A stretch of 5,608 nucleotides of DNA from Candidatus Cloacimonadota bacterium. Its GTDB lineage: Bacteria; Cloacimonadota; Cloacimonadia; Cloacimonadales; Cloacimonadaceae. The notes under the pieces are model-generated. The model saw only the letters and a program-made list of their open reading frames with translations, searched no databases and was not told the origin of the DNA. Shown one piece after another: positions 4,672 to 5,608 of the stretch (the stretch's first letter is position 1; each line of letters opens with the position of its first letter). The position numbers were made by a program, and so were the translations under genes. The stretch lies in NCBI GenBank assembly GCA_017996595.1, contig JAGOGT010000092.1, positions 1 to 5,608 on the forward strand, read 5' to 3'.

Positions 4672-5608
4672 TGGGTAAACATAAGACCGATAATAACATG
4701 CTGCAGGTGTACTTCCGAAAACAGAGCCAAAAATTGAAATACGGCTACGACCTCATCAAGGATCCCATCAAGAGGAAAACCGCATATCAGAAAACGATTT
4801 TCTACCTGAGGATCTTCCATCGGCGGATCACCAGCGAAGGAGTGCTGAATGAATCCGCCAGCCTCACCTATATCACCATTCTCAGCATTGTGCCCTTTTT
4901 GTCCTTCCTCTTTCTCATCGCTCCCGATCTGCCGTTTTTGAATCTGGGAGATAAGCTGCGCGTGGTGGTGGCAAAAAACTTCATCCCCGGCTCGGCCAAT
5001 GCCATTATGAACTTTGTGGATGAGCTCTTCATGCGCAAGGTGGGATTCAATATCTTTAATTTTGTGCTGCTGATCGGCACCTCATATTCGCTTTTTAACG
5101 TTATACAGAATACTTTCGACCGCATCCTTAGCTTTCAAAAGCAGCTCCACCGGGATATCATCACGCAATTGGTGAAGTTCTTCGGCACCATTATCTTCGG
5201 TTTTCTGATCTCCCTGATGCTCTTTTCCAGCTCCTCGATTCCGGTAGTATCCAGTTTACTGAAGCTCCCGGTGCTACAGTGGATGCTGATAATCGTGCCC
5301 TTCTTCCTGCAGTTTCTGGCGCTGCTGTTTCTGTACATGCTCATCCCCTCGGTGCGCATCAAGCGTTCGTCACTGATCAGGGGAGCATTTTGGACTACCG
5401 TGGTGTGGGTGCTGGCCAAGAGTTTGTTTGATTGGTATATCTACAATCTCACCAATATGGAGGCAATCTACGGAGTGATGGCGGTGCTGCCGATCTTCCT
5501 GATGTGGATCTATCTGAATTGGGTGATTATCCTGGCAGGCGTGGTTTTGGTTAGCATGATCGAAACCAAAGACAATGCCACGATGCTGGAAAGCAATCCT
5601 CTGGGTAC
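4671..5608 (+). CDS. YihY/virulence factor BrkB family membrane protein (3' end outside window)
   Basis: Reading from the ATG at 4671 gives 312 codons without a stop to the right edge. After a basic cytoplasmic stretch (about 1-55) there are about six hydrophobic segments near 63-83, 126-145, 167-186, 203-226, 235-256 and 270-296. ESASLTYITILSIVPFLSFL (61-80) and YGVMAVLPIFLMWIYLNWVI (267-286) match the start and end signatures of the YihY/BrkB family, once misnamed ribonuclease BN. Typical members are about 290-420 residues, so only the cytoplasmic tail is probably missing. Members are inner-membrane proteins of poorly defined function. The TAATG junction with the permease suggests that it works with, or is needed together with, the ABC complex, but that is inference. 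Confidence 0.9.
   Translation, partial: MGKHKTDNNMLQVYFRKQSQKLKYGYDLIKDPIKRKTAYQKTIFYLRIFHRRITSEGVLNESASLTYITILSIVPFLSFLFLIAPDLPFLNLGDKLRVVVAKNFIPGSANAIMNFVDELFMRKVGFNIFNFVLLIGTSYSLFNVIQNTFDRILSFQKQLHRDIITQLVKFFGTIIFGFLISLMLFSSSSIPVVSSLLKLPVLQWMLIIVPFFLQFLALLFLYMLIPSVRIKRSSLIRGAFWTTVVWVLAKSLFDWYIYNLTNMEAIYGVMAVLPIFLMWIYLNWVIILAGVVLVSMIETKDNATMLESNPLG

Overview
The window comes from a bacterial chromosome of moderate GC, very probably a Gram-negative (diderm) organism. It carries a secreted S41-type peptidase with a clear signal peptide, a MacB/LolC-type ABC exporter pair and a YihY/BrkB-type inner-membrane protein. The lineage is uncertain. The gene style and the short AT-rich spacers with palindromic debris would fit an uncultured group such as Cloacimonadota, but this is an impression rather than evidence.

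Layout: (1) Positions 1-1771, minus strand, hold the first 590 codons of a large secreted S41-family peptidase-like protein. The gene runs off the left edge before its catalytic serine region. (2) Just upstream of it, 1783-1875 on the minus strand, is a protein-like open stretch of 30 codons. It ends in TAA 11 bases before the peptidase ATG and looks like the tail of a lost upstream gene. (3) Positions 1876-2312 hold no gene but contain several small palindromes and short repeats. (4) Positions 2313-2582, plus strand, are a relic of the C-terminal end of an AAA+/DUF4143 ATPase. It keeps the conserved end of the family but lacks the ATPase and DNA-binding-like parts. Palindromes lie on both sides of it, and a 12-bp direct repeat (2193-2204 and 2666-2677) lies outside them. 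(5) Positions 2775-5608, plus strand, are a tightly packed three-gene operon: ABC ATPase, FtsX/MacB-type permease, and a YihY/BrkB family membrane protein cut by the right edge.

Working together: the ATPase (Walker A, Q-loop, LSGGQ, Walker B and H-loop all intact) and the four-helix permease should form one mechanotransmission-type ABC complex. Their genes overlap by 20 bp. The permease stop and the YihY start share a base (TAATG) behind a strong Shine-Dalgarno, so the YihY protein is probably translationally coupled to the exporter and may act in the same envelope process. No periplasmic adaptor or outer-membrane channel is visible in the window.

I see no tRNA, rRNA, CRISPR array, intact insertion sequence or complete new defence system. 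The most curious part is the 1.78-2.77 kb spacer, which seems to be a graveyard of at least two broken genes with nested repeats.
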